A stretch of 40,448 nt of DNA from Pseudomonadota bacterium (GTDB lineage: Bacteria; Tectomicrobia; Entotheonellia; Entotheonellales; Entotheonellaceae), in contig SXND01000051.1 in the NCBI GenBank assembly GCA_005777235.1, positions 1-40,448 of the forward strand. Direction: 5' to 3'. The translations under genes and the position numbers were made by a program. Positions 8,417-17,087 of this stretch are shown piece by piece; position 1 is the stretch's first letter, and every line of letters begins with the position of its first letter. The notes beneath the pieces were generated by a model that did no database searches, had not been told where the DNA came from, and saw only the letters and a list, made by a program, of their open reading frames with translations.

Positions 8417-8473
8417 GGTTTGCCCATTGCCATGGGCAATTTTCCGTTGGCACAGCGCATCAAAAACGTGGGG

Positions 8474-8496
8474 TTGTATCACATAATATGATACAA
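8474..8496. promoter_or_regulatory. Palindrome upstream of small regulator-like ORF
   Basis: TTGTATCA and TGATACAA form a perfect 8-bp inverted repeat around a 7-base AT-rich spacer, ending 31 bases before the small ORF. It could be the operator for that product or the left-end hairpin of the insertion element. The sequence does not decide between them. Confidence 0.4.
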
Positions 8497-8527
8497 TTTC
8501 TCCATCGAAAAGAAACAGTTTACGAAC

Positions 8528-8650
8528 ATGCGCCTCAGCCCTGAAGCCAAGCGCTTCTTAGCCTTGCTGGCCCAAAGGCTTGGAATCAGCCAGACAGCGG
8601 TGTGAGAGTTGGCGCTCAGGGACAAAGCCAAACGTGAGGGCGTGCAGTGA
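8528..8650 (+). pseudogene. Small RHH-like ORF upstream of tnpB, interrupted by TGA
   Basis: Forty codons from ATG 8528 read MRLSPEAKRFLALLAQRLG, then ISQTAV, a stop (TGA at 8603-8605), then ELALRDKAKREGVQ and the final TGA. Ignoring the internal stop, the sequence looks like a short helical regulator of the ribbon-helix-helix/antitoxin type, in which a helix pair with ISQTAV-x-ELAIR is common. Its terminal stop overlaps the GTG start of tnpB (GTGA), so the two were translationally coupled. The internal TGA probably replaces a leucine or arginine codon and marks decay. The family call rests on pattern resemblance only. Confidence 0.45.
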
Positions 8651-9777
8651 TCCGACGTCAAGGCTACCACTACCGGCTGAAGACCACGCCCGCGTTGTGC
8701 CGCGCGTGGGCGCAGTATGCTGGGGCGTGTCGCTTTGTCTAGAACAAGGTGTTGGCCGTGAACGAAGGGCGGTACCTCGCGGGCGTTCCCAGGCTGACCT
8801 ACTATGAAGCCGCGTGGTTGCTGACCCAGTGGCGACACAGCGAGGCATACGGCTGGTTGGCTGCCGTCTCTCTCCACGCCTTGCAGCACTGTCTGCGAGA
8901 TTTGGAGCGGGCGTACACTAACCTCTGTGCTGGACGGACAGCCCCTCCACGCTTGCGCAAGAAGTGCCTGTCGGATAGCTTCCGGTTCCCGAGAGACTTC
9001 CAGGTCCATGGCCATCGGCTCAAGCTGCCCAAAATCGGCTGGATGCGGTTTTGGCAAAGCCGGGAGATGGAGGGCGCCATCAAGAACGTGACCATCCGCA
9101 GAGATGGCACCCACTGGGCGGTCGCCTTTCAGACGGAACGCGAGGTGGCAACACCCGTGCACCCGAGCACAAGCGCTCTCGGCATTGACCTGGGGATCGC
9201 GACCTTCGCCGCGCTGTCCGATGGCACGCGGTATCCACCCCTCAACGCCTATCGCCGTCTCCAAGCGAAGCTGGCCACAGCCCAGCAACGTGCGGCTACG
9301 CAGGTGAAGTTCTCCAAGCACTGGCAGCAATGCCAAACGGTGATCCGCCGTATCCAGGCCACTAGTGCCCGCTGCCGCAAGGACTTGCTGCACAAGCTCA
9401 GCACCACCATCAGCACAAACCACGCGAGGCTTGTTGTTGAGGACTTGCAGATACGCCACATGTCCCGGTCGGCCAAGGGGACCGTGGAAGATCCAGGGTG
9501 CAACGTGGCGCAAAAAGCTGGGCTCAACAAGGCCATCCTTGACCAGGGCTGGGGCCTGTTCCGGCAGATGCTGGCGTATAAACAGCTCTGGCGTGGGGGC
9601 ATAGTCGTTGCGGTCAACCCGCGCTACACCTCGCAAACGTGTCCCCAGTGTGGCTGAGTCTCTGCGAACAATCGCCTGCAACAAGCCCTGTTCTCCTGTA
9701 TCATCTGTGGCTATACGTCCCATGCAGATTTCAACGCGGCACAGAATATCCTCGCTCTGGGGTACAGAGAGAGGTGA
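8647..9777 (+). pseudogene. tnpB: TnpB (IS200/IS605 OrfB) interrupted by two in-frame stops
   Basis: Starting from the GTG that overlaps the small ORF, 376 codons of a TnpB-type RNA-guided nuclease can be read. A TAG at 8740-8742 replaces the expected Trp of the FVWNK motif, and a TGA at 9655-9657 falls between CPQCG and VSANN. Present are the N-terminal YHYRLKTTP strand, the RuvC aspartate (GIDLGIATFAALSDG) and the RuvC glutamate (LVVEDLQI). Beyond the second stop come the second zinc-ribbon cysteine pair (CIICG) and the last RuvC aspartate (SHADFNAAQNI). The open part (8743-9657) therefore lacks half the zinc ribbon and the third catalytic residue and should not cleave DNA. No TnpA (Y1 transposase) is present. 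The fragment can still encode the guide-RNA scaffold at its 3' end. A long antisense frame here is a shadow. Confidence 0.88.
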
Positions 9778-9807
9778 AACGCTTGTCCGCCTCCGTAGAG
9801 GCGCCAA

Positions 9808-9840
9808 GAATCCCCTGGCTTGAGCCATGGGGAGTATCAA
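9808..9840 (+). ncRNA. Right-end hairpin of tnpB element / putative omega-RNA 3' terminus
   Basis: The segment begins GAATCCCC, folds as CCCCTGGC-TTGA-GCCATGGGG with one bulge, and finishes GGAGTATCAA. This matches the layout of IS200/IS605 right ends such as ISDra2, where the omega-RNA scaffold ends in TCAA and the guide is the flanking DNA. By that rule the guide would be read from 9841 onward (CTGACGGCACAG...). With tnpB interrupted, any RNA would need a partner encoded elsewhere. The element boundary at 9840 is inferred from this motif. Confidence 0.55.
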
Positions 9841-9904
9841 CTGACGGCACAGTCGGATACACAGGCGCGAGATACCTCATTCTTTATCGACAAAGGACAG
9901 CGCA

Positions 9905-10507
9905 ATGCCCCTATTACGACAATTTTTCTGTTGGGTATGCGTCAGCGTGCTCCTCGGGAGCAGCCTCAGCATCCAGGCGGCGATGGAACCTGAGAGCCCA
10001 ACGCAATCTGTACAACGTCTCGTCAAGGCGATTAACAGCATCCACGCAACGAGCAACGGTGGGGATGCCCTGGCCAATACCACGGCGGCCCGCGAAGCCA
10101 ATACCGTCCTGGATATTCCGAGAGTGGGGCAGCGCACCTTAGGGAAACACTGGCAAGCCCGCTCCCCACAAGAGCAGCAAGAATTTCTGGCGCTGCTCGA
10201 ACAGCTCTTCATAAAAATCGCCTACCCGAAATCCGCCGAGTTTTTTCATGGCTTGGATATCCAGGTAGCCAAAGAACAGGTGACTGGCCAGCGCGCCACG
10301 GTACAGACCGTGGTGAAGCATCCGAAGGAAGGCTTAGTCTCGGTGGATTATCGTCTGCTGCAGGAAAGCACCCACTGGCGGGTGCAGGACATTTTATTGG
10401 ACGATGTGAGCCTGGCGGCCAATTTGCAATCGCAGTTTAATAAAATCATCACCGAAAATTCGTACGCCGAACTGCTACGCCGCATGCGTGACAAATTACG
10501 CGAGTGA
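9905..10507 (+). CDS. MlaC/Ttg2D-family periplasmic phospholipid-binding protein
   Basis: The 200-residue product has a Sec signal peptide (residues 1 to about 25, ending SIQA-A) and a full Tol_Tol_Ttg2 domain. Recognisable blocks are the early P-x-x-x-V-x-x-L-V-K-A-I helix, LGKHWQARSPQEQQEFLALLEQLF, a VQTVVKHPKEGLVSVDYRLLQ strand pair, WRVQDILLDDVSLAANLQSQFNKII and a C-terminal helix. In Gram-negative bacteria MlaC shuttles phospholipids between the outer-membrane MlaA complex and the MlaFEDB ABC transporter. No mlaA or mlaFED neighbours are in the window, so this copy stands alone. AAAGGA precedes the ATG. Its 3' end overlaps the convergent epimerase gene by 12 bases. Confidence 0.85.
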   Translation: MPLLRQFFCWVCVSVLLGSSLSIQAAMEPESPTQSVQRLVKAINSIHATSNGGDALANTTAAREANTVLDIPRVGQRTLGKHWQARSPQEQQEFLALLEQLFIKIAYPKSAEFFHGLDIQVAKEQVTGQRATVQTVVKHPKEGLVSVDYRLLQESTHWRVQDILLDDVSLAANLQSQFNKIITENSYAELLRRMRDKLRE

Positions 10508-11383
10508 GGCGACATTGTCGGCGCTGGGTGGCGGTGCCAGGAGTGCGGCATAGCCACTGTGAAAGCTAGGATACCGCAAGGCATAACCCGCAGCCACTAA
10601 CCTGGTGTTCCGACACCGTTTGTTGCTGCGCCGTTGCTGCTTGATACTGCCGGGGACGGCTTCGAATGGCGGGGGCTGCACCCCCAACTGCGCCGCGATC
10701 CAGCGCAGCAGGGCCCCCTGCTCCGTGGGGTGATGATCGACCGCCAGATAGAGCGGCGCGGGATAGGCCAGGCGCATCAGGCGAGAGAGTGCCCCCACAC
10801 AGTCATCGACGTGGATGAGATTGAGATAGACATCTTCACCCATCGGGCACACGGCAGTGCCCTGCCGGACGCTGTCAATCAGCCGTGTGCGCCCAGGGCC
10901 ATAGATACCCGCCAGCCGGACGACCGTGGTCTCAAAGGGGCTGGCATGCAAGAGCTGCTCCCCTGCCAGTAAGCATTGGCCCGAGAAATGCGTCGGTTCG
11001 GTGGGACACGACTCATCTACCCACTCGCCATGCTGTTGCGCATAGACGCCTGTACTCGAAATCAGAAAGATACGGCGGGGACGTTGGTGTTGTTGCTGCA
11101 AGGCCTCAAGCACATGCTGCAGACCATCCACATAGGCCGCCTGATAGGCGGCGGCGGTGCGCCCAGCTGCCCCCACCATATAGAAAACGACATCGAGACC
11201 GCGCGGTAAATCCCGCAGCGATTCCGGGAGTGTCACATCGCCCGCCAGCGGCTGAATGGCCGCGGGCAAGCTCTGTGGTTTACTCCGTAGCCCCCAGACC
11301 GTCGAGCCTGCTGCCGCCAAGCGCAGTCCTAAGGCGGTGCCGAGATAACCACAACCCACAATGAGCACATTGGATGTTGGCAT
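10496..11383 (-). CDS. NAD-dependent epimerase/dehydratase-like protein (YeeZ-type SDR)
   Basis: The ATG at 11383 follows AGGAGAGG and gives 295 residues. The N-terminus is a Rossmann fold with VLIVGCGYLGTALGLRL. Later blocks are VVFYMVGAAGRT, an ISSTGVYAQQHGEWVDE segment, VVRLAGIYGPGRTRLID and YLNLIHVDDCVGALSRLM. This pattern, with a GCGYLG dinucleotide-binding loop and SSTGVYG without a clear catalytic YxxxK, fits the atypical extended SDR group that includes E. coli YeeZ. The substrate is unknown. It is the last gene of the minus-strand liv-type operon (81 bases after the MmgE/PrpD gene), though its link to the transporter is uncertain. Confidence 0.75.
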   Translation of the reverse strand: MPTSNVLIVGCGYLGTALGLRLAAAGSTVWGLRSKPQSLPAAIQPLAGDVTLPESLRDLPRGLDVVFYMVGAAGRTAAAYQAAYVDGLQHVLEALQQQHQRPRRIFLISSTGVYAQQHGEWVDESCPTEPTHFSGQCLLAGEQLLHASPFETTVVRLAGIYGPGRTRLIDSVRQGTAVCPMGEDVYLNLIHVDDCVGALSRLMRLAYPAPLYLAVDHHPTEQGALLRWIAAQLGVQPPPFEAVPGSIKQQRRSNKRCRNTRLVAAGYALRYPSFHSGYAALLAPPPSADNVASLA

Positions 11384-11464
11384 CAAGCCTCTCCTGGCGC
11401 CGGAGTGTGACCAGCCGTACGACACAGGGTCCGTGAGGGCGACCACCCCGGCACAGGGAACGTC

Positions 11465-12862
11465 TTACGCTGGTGGCCGGGTCAACGCAATCAACCGCGA
11501 GGCCTGCTCATGTTGCTCCAGGTCGCGGCAGGTCGTAATAATCTCTTCAAACTGCGCTGCCGGGATCGGAATGCCGGGGATCACGTCACGAATACGCCGC
11601 GCCTCTTCATGGAAATCCCACATGAACTCCCGTCCCGTGGACTGTTTCGTGTAGCTCTTGCCATCTTTGGTAAAAATGGTAATACGCGGCCCGAAAAGCG
11701 TCATCTCGTGCGACGGAATCAGCGTCACACGTTGGAGCAAGTCCAGCACCTCCGGCGGATCATCGGCCCCGTTGGGATCGATGCGCGCTTTCAGCACCGG
11801 AAAGCCGCGTTGCACCACGCCGTAGGCCGTATAGTAAGCCGTGCCCCCGGGCCGCTTGTTGCGATCTTCACGCCGGCTTGGGAAGGCCGGGCTGGGGTAT
11901 TGCGTCTCTAGCCAGTTGACCACCGCTTCGACGCGCTCCACGTCGGCATAGCGAATGTCATGCTCGGTACAGAGCTGTGCCGTCACGTCCACGTGGGCAA
12001 TGTTGTAGCCCGCCGTCGAGTAAATGCGGTAGAGCGTTTCCAGAAACAGCCAGTCCTGCCCCAGTCCCGTGGTGATCTTGTCCAGGCTGGTCTGGGTCTC
12101 ACCGACAAAGCTGTAGGAGAGCCGGCCCGTATTGTTGCCAGCATAGGCGTGATAAAAACCCGCCTCGCCTTCCAAGGTCGTGTCCCCGCCCACATGGCCC
12201 TGTCTGGCCAGAGCCACGGCCAGCATGGCGTTGCGCGTGGCGGCGCCTTCGCGCAGGGCCTGCCCACCATGGCGCGGGGCTTCGACGTTGCTACTGGCGA
12301 GATGTACGCAGAGCGCGATGGTGCTATTGACCTGATCTTCCGTCAAGCCGAGAATTTTCGCGGCCGCCACAGCTGCTCCAAAAATGCCGAACACTGGACC
12401 AGGGTGAAAGCCACGCGACATCACCGTGGGGATGAAGTCGGCAGCCAGACGTTCCATAACCTCGTAGCCCGCGGCAATGCCAGTGAGGAAGGTCCGACCA
12501 GACGCCCCAGCGCTCTCCGCCGCGACGAAGGCGCCAGGGACGATGCTCGTGCCAGGGTGGGTCAGCATGCGGAAGGAGTCGAGCTTGCCACCGGCCATAG
12601 CCATCTCGGCATTGGCAAAGGCCGCCCCGCCCTTGGTGACCGTGGTGCCGTGCACCATAATGGAGGCTCCGTGGTGCACTCCGGCTTCCTCATCAGTCAT
12701 TAACTGCACGGCTTGCCGCCCACTCGGCGTCTGCGAGCCCAGAAGCACGGAGGCCAGACTGTGCAGGGTGACGCCTTTGGCGCGATCGACCACCGGCGGC
12801 GGGAGATCCTCGTAGCGCAGCCCTGCGACCCACTGGGCCAGCTGCCGACTGAGTGATGGCAT
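11465..12862 (-). CDS. MmgE/PrpD family protein
   Basis: I start the 465-residue product at the ATG at 12862, behind AGGAGGAACCCC; a GTG five codons upstream would place the start before that ribosome site. Family features include QLAQWVAGLRYEDLPPPVVDRAK at the N-terminus, FANAEMAMAGGKLDS, HPGTSIVPGAFVAAESAGASG, GYEVMERLA, RGFHPGPVFGIFGAAVAAAKILGL and SSNVEAPRHGGQALREGAA. Members are 2-methylcitrate dehydratase-like or itaconate/immune-responsive-gene-like hydro-lyases or decarboxylases acting on small di- and tricarboxylates. The exact substrate cannot be read from the sequence. Its position in an operon with a CoA ligase and carboxylate-type ABC transporter fits a role in degrading the imported acid. 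Confidence 0.85.
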   Translation of the reverse strand: MPSLSRQLAQWVAGLRYEDLPPPVVDRAKGVTLHSLASVLLGSQTPSGRQAVQLMTDEEAGVHHGASIMVHGTTVTKGGAAFANAEMAMAGGKLDSFRMLTHPGTSIVPGAFVAAESAGASGRTFLTGIAAGYEVMERLAADFIPTVMSRGFHPGPVFGIFGAAVAAAKILGLTEDQVNSTIALCVHLASSNVEAPRHGGQALREGAATRNAMLAVALARQGHVGGDTTLEGEAGFYHAYAGNNTGRLSYSFVGETQTSLDKITTGLGQDWLFLETLYRIYSTAGYNIAHVDVTAQLCTEHDIRYADVERVEAVVNWLETQYPSPAFPSRREDRNKRPGGTAYYTAYGVVQRGFPVLKARIDPNGADDPPEVLDLLQRVTLIPSHEMTLFGPRITIFTKDGKSYTKQSTGREFMWDFHEEARRIRDVIPGIPIPAAQFEEIITTCRDLEQHEQASRLIALTRPPA

Positions 12863-12913
12863 GGGGTTCCTCCTCACGAGTAATAATAGTACCGTTGTGC
12901 CGGTCTCGCGGCC

Positions 12914-13858
12914 TTAGGCGGCCCTGGCAAAATGTGGGATGACCTCGGTGCCCAGCAGCCGAATGGTCTGCAGCGCTTCCTTTTGGCCGCGCATGGCCGG
13001 GCGAAACAAGATGTGCGTAATCCCCATGCGCTGCATATTTTCGAGATAGCGCACACACTCGTCCGGACTCCCCACAATGAGCGATTCCTGCATCTCCTGC
13101 GGGCCAAAGCCGCGATAGCCTTTGCTCCACAGCACCTCAGCTTCCTGACGCGCCGCCTCGGGCGTGGCCCCCAGGTGAATGTCGCGCCGTAAGATCGTCT
13201 CCGTCACCTGGCTACTGCGGCCATATTCTTGCAGGGCCGTCTGATAAAAGTGCAGCTTTTCCTCCACCAGTCCTGGCGTCCAACTGGGGCTCATCACCCA
13301 GGCGTCCGCCATGCGCGCGGTGCGCTTGATGGCCGGGTCGGCAAACGAGCCAATCCACATGGGCAGGGGTTGTTGCAGGGATTTGGGGTGAATCGAGACA
13401 TTGTGGAAGGTGTAGTGCTTGCCCTCGTACGACACGTTATCCTCAGCACACAGACGTCGCACAATCTCGAACGTTTCGACAAAGCGCGACACCCGCACCT
13501 TTTGCGGCGTCTGGAACGCCTCGTGCGCCTCGGGCTGATGCCCCAGGCAGCAGATGAGGGCGGTACGTCCCCCACTCATGACGTCCAGCATGGCCACCTG
13601 TTCGGCTAGCAAAATGGGCTGATAAAACGGCAGGAGAAACAAGGGGATGAGCTGCATGTTCCCGGAGTGCGCCGACATACGGCACATCGTAGGCAACACC
13701 TGCACGTAGTGATCGCGGGTAATATGATGATCCCCTAACGACAGCGAGGCAAAATGGAGTTCAGCCATCAGCTCGACCTGGGCCCGCAGCTCGTCAAACA
13801 CTTGCTGGCTCGCGGTGCTGAGGGGATAGGAACTGGTCAGGGACATGCCAATACGCAT
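12914..13858 (-). CDS. LLM class flavin-dependent oxidoreductase
   Basis: The 314-residue protein begins MRIGMSLTSSYPLS after AGGAGACG; the longer frame adds an unlikely leader. It is a luciferase-like TIM barrel with ELMAELHFASLSLGDHH, LFLLPFYQPILLAEQVAMLDVMSGGRTALICCLG, FVETFEIVRRLC, PLPMWIGSFADPAIKRTARMADAW and VGSPDECVRYLENMQRMGITHILFR, all typical of F420- or FMN-dependent monooxygenases/reductases. Such enzymes oxidise small organic substrates with reduced flavin supplied by a separate reductase. The cofactor choice between FMN and F420 is not decided by what I can see. It lies in the liv-type operon between livF and the MmgE/PrpD gene and is likely part of catabolism of the transported compound. 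Confidence 0.85.
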   Translation of the reverse strand: MRIGMSLTSSYPLSTASQQVFDELRAQVELMAELHFASLSLGDHHITRDHYVQVLPTMCRMSAHSGNMQLIPLFLLPFYQPILLAEQVAMLDVMSGGRTALICCLGHQPEAHEAFQTPQKVRVSRFVETFEIVRRLCAEDNVSYEGKHYTFHNVSIHPKSLQQPLPMWIGSFADPAIKRTARMADAWVMSPSWTPGLVEEKLHFYQTALQEYGRSSQVTETILRRDIHLGATPEAARQEAEVLWSKGYRGFGPQEMQESLIVGSPDECVRYLENMQRMGITHILFRPAMRGQKEALQTIRLLGTEVIPHFARAA

Positions 13859-13930
13859 CGTCTCGTCTCCTTGAACGCTGTGGAGGAAAGGCCAGCAAGG
13901 CGCGTGGGCCTGCGCCACGCCGCTGCCGAC

Positions 13931-14725
13931 TCAGGACAGCCAGCGCTTGCGGCGGCGATAGTGTTTCACGTCACGGTAACTTTTCCGCACCCCGACGTCG
14001 GACAAACCCAGATAAAATTCTTTAATATCGGCATTGTTCTGGAGCGCTGACGCCGTGCCATTCAGGACAATACGGCCATTTTCCATGATATAGCCGTAGT
14101 GGGCAATGGCCAGGGCTAGGGTGGCATTTTGCTCGACGAGCAGCACCGTCATGCCCTCCTGCTGATTGAGGCGCTGGACAATGGCAAAAATCTCCTCCAC
14201 CAGCATCGGCGCCAAGCCCAGGGACGGCTCGTCAAGGAGGAGCAGTTTGGGGTGCGACATGAGCCCACGGCCAATGGCCAGCATTTGCTGCTCGCCCCCC
14301 GAGAGATAGCCAGCGCGCACCCCAAGGCGCTCCTGTAAGCGCGGGAAGTAGGTGTAGACCAGCTCAATGTCGCGCTTGATGCCGCGACCGTCACGCCGCG
14401 TGTGCGCCCCGGCGATGAGATTTTCTTCCGCCGTGAGATGCTCAAACACGCGGCGCCCTTCCATCACCTGGGCGATGCCGAGGGTCACCGTCTCCGCCGC
14501 CTCACGCTGATCAATACGCAGGCCGTTGAACTCCACCGAGCCTGCGGTGACGGCACCGCGTTCGGGCCGCAGAATGCCGGAGATGGTCTTGAGCGTGGTG
14601 CTCTTGCCGGCGCCATTCGAGCCCAGGAGGGCGATAATCTGGCCGTCTGGCACTTCCAGAGAGACGCCACGTAGCACGAGAATGGTGCGGTCGTAGACCA
14701 CCTCGACGTTATTAAGCTTCAGCAT
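13931..14725 (-). CDS. livF: Branched-chain amino acid-type ABC transporter ATPase LivF
   Basis: The 264-residue cytoplasmic ATPase has Walker A (GSNGAGKST), Q-loop region, signature (LSGGEQQMLAIGRGL), Walker B (LLLLDEPSLGLAP) and the H-loop region (LLVEQNATLALAIAHYGYIMENGRIV) with the LivF-type LGLAP and VEQN wording. A basic C-terminal tail (KSYRDVKHYRRRKRW) extends slightly beyond E. coli LivF. It pairs with LivG, encoded at the head of the operon, and with LivH/LivM. The HAAT/liv family imports branched-chain amino acids but also many aromatic and short-chain acids, urea and amides. The start codon is preceded only by a G-rich ribosome site. Confidence 0.9.
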   Translation of the reverse strand: MLKLNNVEVVYDRTILVLRGVSLEVPDGQIIALLGSNGAGKSTTLKTISGILRPERGAVTAGSVEFNGLRIDQREAAETVTLGIAQVMEGRRVFEHLTAEENLIAGAHTRRDGRGIKRDIELVYTYFPRLQERLGVRAGYLSGGEQQMLAIGRGLMSHPKLLLLDEPSLGLAPMLVEEIFAIVQRLNQQEGMTVLLVEQNATLALAIAHYGYIMENGRIVLNGTASALQNNADIKEFYLGLSDVGVRKSYRDVKHYRRRKRWLS

Positions 14726-14748
14726 ACAGCGACCCCCGCCCTGGCAGG

Positions 14749-15990
14749 TTACGGCTTTTTCTCTTCCGCCTTCTCAGCCTTCTTCACTTCATCCATGATA
14801 ATCTCACGATAGCCCTGGAACCAGTCCGTGAAGGGCACCAGTTTCTCGCCCTTGGTCTGATACAGACGCACCCAGCCACCGCCCTCATGGTCACCTGGCA
14901 CGACGGTCAGCGGCGGCAACAGGCCACCCAGGGTAAAATCTTTGATGCGCTCAAAACCTTTCTGCATCTTCTCGCCGGTGATCGGTAGGCCCTCGTGCTC
15001 AATGGCCAGCCGCGCTCCTTCGGCGATCAACGCGCCGGCCAGCACCCCACGGTTATAGTACACCCAGCCGACGTACTCCGGGACGTCTTGCTTCTCGTCT
15101 TGATACATCCTGATGATGTCTTGGATCACCGGAAACTCGCGTCCGACCCCGGCAAATTGCATGCCAAGATAGCCCTGAGCCGTGTCCCAGCCAGCCACCT
15201 GCATATCTTCCTCCCCAGCCCCCCACACCAGGCTGACGACTTTGTCCAGCGGGAAACCATTTTTACGGAACTCTTTGATGGCAATGGACGGGGCCTTGCC
15301 GAAGAGATGACTCACCACCCAGTCGGGACGCATGCGGCGCGTAATATCGAGCACCTGGGAGGACATCTCGACGCCTGGAGGCGGCACGGCAAACTCGCGG
15401 CATTCATAGCCTTCCAGGGTACAGATGCGCTGCAGCACCCCCAGGGGTTCGCGTCCGGCGGGGTTGTCGTAAAACAGGAAGGCGATTTTACTGCCCTTTT
15501 TGGCGCCACCTGGCGCCTTGATATGCTGCAAGGCGGCCCCCATCTGCGACCAATAGGAGGCGGCGACAGGGAAGATGTAGGGAAAGCGCGCCCCATCGGT
15601 AGAATCGGCCCGGCCAAAGCCCGGCGTCAGGCCCGGAATTTTGTCTTCGAGGTGGCGTGGGGTCAGCGCGTAGACAATGGGCGTGCCGTAATCGAGCATC
15701 ACTACCGCCCCGTCACGTTTCATGCGCTCATAGGCTTCCACCCCACGTTCGACTTTGTAGGCATTCTCCACCTCCATGTACTTCAGGGTGTGCCCTTTGA
15801 TGCCGCCCTGTTTGTTGATCAACTTGACGTAATCAAATACGCCGGGGCAGAGCTGCGTACCGACGTTTTTGGTCGGGCCGGTGCGGTCACATTGCCCCCC
15901 AATGATAATCTCATCGGCGTGTGTTAGGGCTGCGCCGCTGAGCAGCAACCCGCCGAGGACCAGCACGCCATAGCCTCTCCAGGCTTGCAT
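14749..15990 (-). CDS. LivK-type periplasmic substrate-binding protein
   Basis: The 413-residue product has a Sec signal (hydrophobic core VLVLGGLLLSGAALTHA, cleaved before DEIIIGG) and a type I periplasmic binding fold. Landmarks are GGQCDRTGPTKNVGTQLCPGVFDYVKLINKQGGIKGHTLKYMEVENAYKVERGVEAYERM split over the first lobe, SYWSQMGAALQHI and KIAFLFYDNPAGREPLGVLQ. It lacks a lipobox, so it is a soluble periplasmic receptor. The family takes up branched-chain amino acids or related acids and amides; the ligand here is not identifiable, although the ligase and hydro-lyase neighbours point to a carboxylic acid. AAAGGGAG lies upstream of the ATG. The C-terminus is Lys/Glu-rich (KKAEKAEEKK). Confidence 0.88.
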   Translation of the reverse strand: MQAWRGYGVLVLGGLLLSGAALTHADEIIIGGQCDRTGPTKNVGTQLCPGVFDYVKLINKQGGIKGHTLKYMEVENAYKVERGVEAYERMKRDGAVVMLDYGTPIVYALTPRHLEDKIPGLTPGFGRADSTDGARFPYIFPVAASYWSQMGAALQHIKAPGGAKKGSKIAFLFYDNPAGREPLGVLQRICTLEGYECREFAVPPPGVEMSSQVLDITRRMRPDWVVSHLFGKAPSIAIKEFRKNGFPLDKVVSLVWGAGEEDMQVAGWDTAQGYLGMQFAGVGREFPVIQDIIRMYQDEKQDVPEYVGWVYYNRGVLAGALIAEGARLAIEHEGLPITGEKMQKGFERIKDFTLGGLLPPLTVVPGDHEGGGWVRLYQTKGEKLVPFTDWFQGYREIIMDEVKKAEKAEEKKP

Positions 15991-16002
15991 AATGTCTCCC
16001 TT

Positions 16003-17085
16003 TCAATAGGAATACGGCCACAGACGGAAATACCGCTTGACGTTCTCCCACAAGCGCGCCAGGCCTTCGGGCTCGACCGTGAGGAAAAAAATAATCAAGC
16101 CGCCAAAGACCAGCAGTTGAAAGTTGGCCAGGAAGTTGGCCACGTTCTCGTAGGAAATGCCAAAGACATGTTTGGCCACGCCGATCACCGTGATGTCCAG
16201 GACAATCGGCAACAGCTTGATAAATATGGCTCCGAGGACAGCGCCCAGCACACTGCCCAGTCCACCAATGATAATCATGGTGAGGTATTCCACCGACACC
16301 ACGAGGGTAAAATTCTCGTAGTTGGCGATGCGTAAATAGTAAGTCCACAAGGCACCCGCCACGCCAGCATAAAACGAGCTGACGGCGAAGGCGAGCAGTT
16401 TATATTTGAACACGTTGACACCGATGATCTGCGCCGCCACATCGCGATCCCGGATGGCGATGAAGGCCCGCCCCACCCGCGAGTGCACTAGGTTCTGCGC
16501 CCCGAAAAACGCCAGCAGAAAAAACGTGAGGATGAGGTAATAGCGCCGAAATTCGCTATTAAACACGAAAGTGAACAGGCGCGGCGGCTCCACATAAATC
16601 GACGACTGCGCCCCGCCGCCAATCCACGGTACATGGTTGATCGTCCATTCGAGAATCAACTGTGCCGCCAGGGTGGCCACCGCCAGATACAGGCCCTTAA
16701 TGCGTAGGGACGGAATGCCAAATAAGGCTCCCACCAGAGCGGCCATGCTCCCGCCAGCCAGAATGCCGCCCCAAAACGGCACGCCATAGCGGCTCGACAA
16801 AATCGCCGCGGTGTAGCCGCCCACCGCCATAAACGCCCCTTGTCCCAGCGAAATCTGGCCGGTGTAACCATTGAGCAAATTTAAGCCAATGGCGCCGATG
16901 GAGGCCAACCCAATGGTGTTCACCATACTCATGAGGTGCTCATTGCCCATCTGCGCCAAGGGCAGCGGCAACAGCAGGAGCAGTCCTAGCATGCAGCATA
17001 CCGTGATCTTGGCCAGGGGCAGCGTGTACATGGCCATATCACCCTGATAACTGGTCTGGAACACACCGGCTTCACGATTGATCAT
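16003..17085 (-). CDS. livM: Branched-chain amino acid-type ABC permease LivM
   Basis: The 360-residue polytopic membrane protein contains the LivM hallmark GLNLLNGYTGQISLGQGAFMAVGGYTAAI and the later GRAFIAIRDRDVAAQIIGVNVFKYKLLAFAVSSFYAGVAGALW coupling region that contacts the ATPases. It starts two bases after the livH stop codon, so translation is coupled. A short cytoplasmic leader (MINREAGVFQTSYQGDM) precedes the first membrane helix; an internal ATG is a possible alternative start. Forms a heterodimeric channel with LivH. Confidence 0.9.
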   Translation of the reverse strand: MINREAGVFQTSYQGDMAMYTLPLAKITVCCMLGLLLLLPLPLAQMGNEHLMSMVNTIGLASIGAIGLNLLNGYTGQISLGQGAFMAVGGYTAAILSSRYGVPFWGGILAGGSMAALVGALFGIPSLRIKGLYLAVATLAAQLILEWTINHVPWIGGGAQSSIYVEPPRLFTFVFNSEFRRYYLILTFFLLAFFGAQNLVHSRVGRAFIAIRDRDVAAQIIGVNVFKYKLLAFAVSSFYAGVAGALWTYYLRIANYENFTLVVSVEYLTMIIIGGLGSVLGAVLGAIFIKLLPIVLDITVIGVAKHVFGISYENVANFLANFQLLVFGGLIIFFLTVEPEGLARLWENVKRYFRLWPYSY

Positions 17086-17087
17086 GC

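Larger units (their letters stand above)
8221..8527. other. Intergenic region between globin gene and tnpB element
   Basis: No gene is visible. It holds a small GGCTGG-AACAT-CCAGCC hairpin (8268-8284) in the globin 5' leader, a solo copy of the tnpB-element end hairpin (8384-8416) and a palindrome (8474-8496) just before the small ORF. The left boundary of the insertion element must lie in this stretch but I cannot fix it. Confidence 0.5.

Noticed and set aside
8479..9840. 453-residue open frame antisense to tnpB
   Set aside because: It lies exactly over the tnpB pseudogene, shows no domain and arises from GC-rich codon structure on the other strand.
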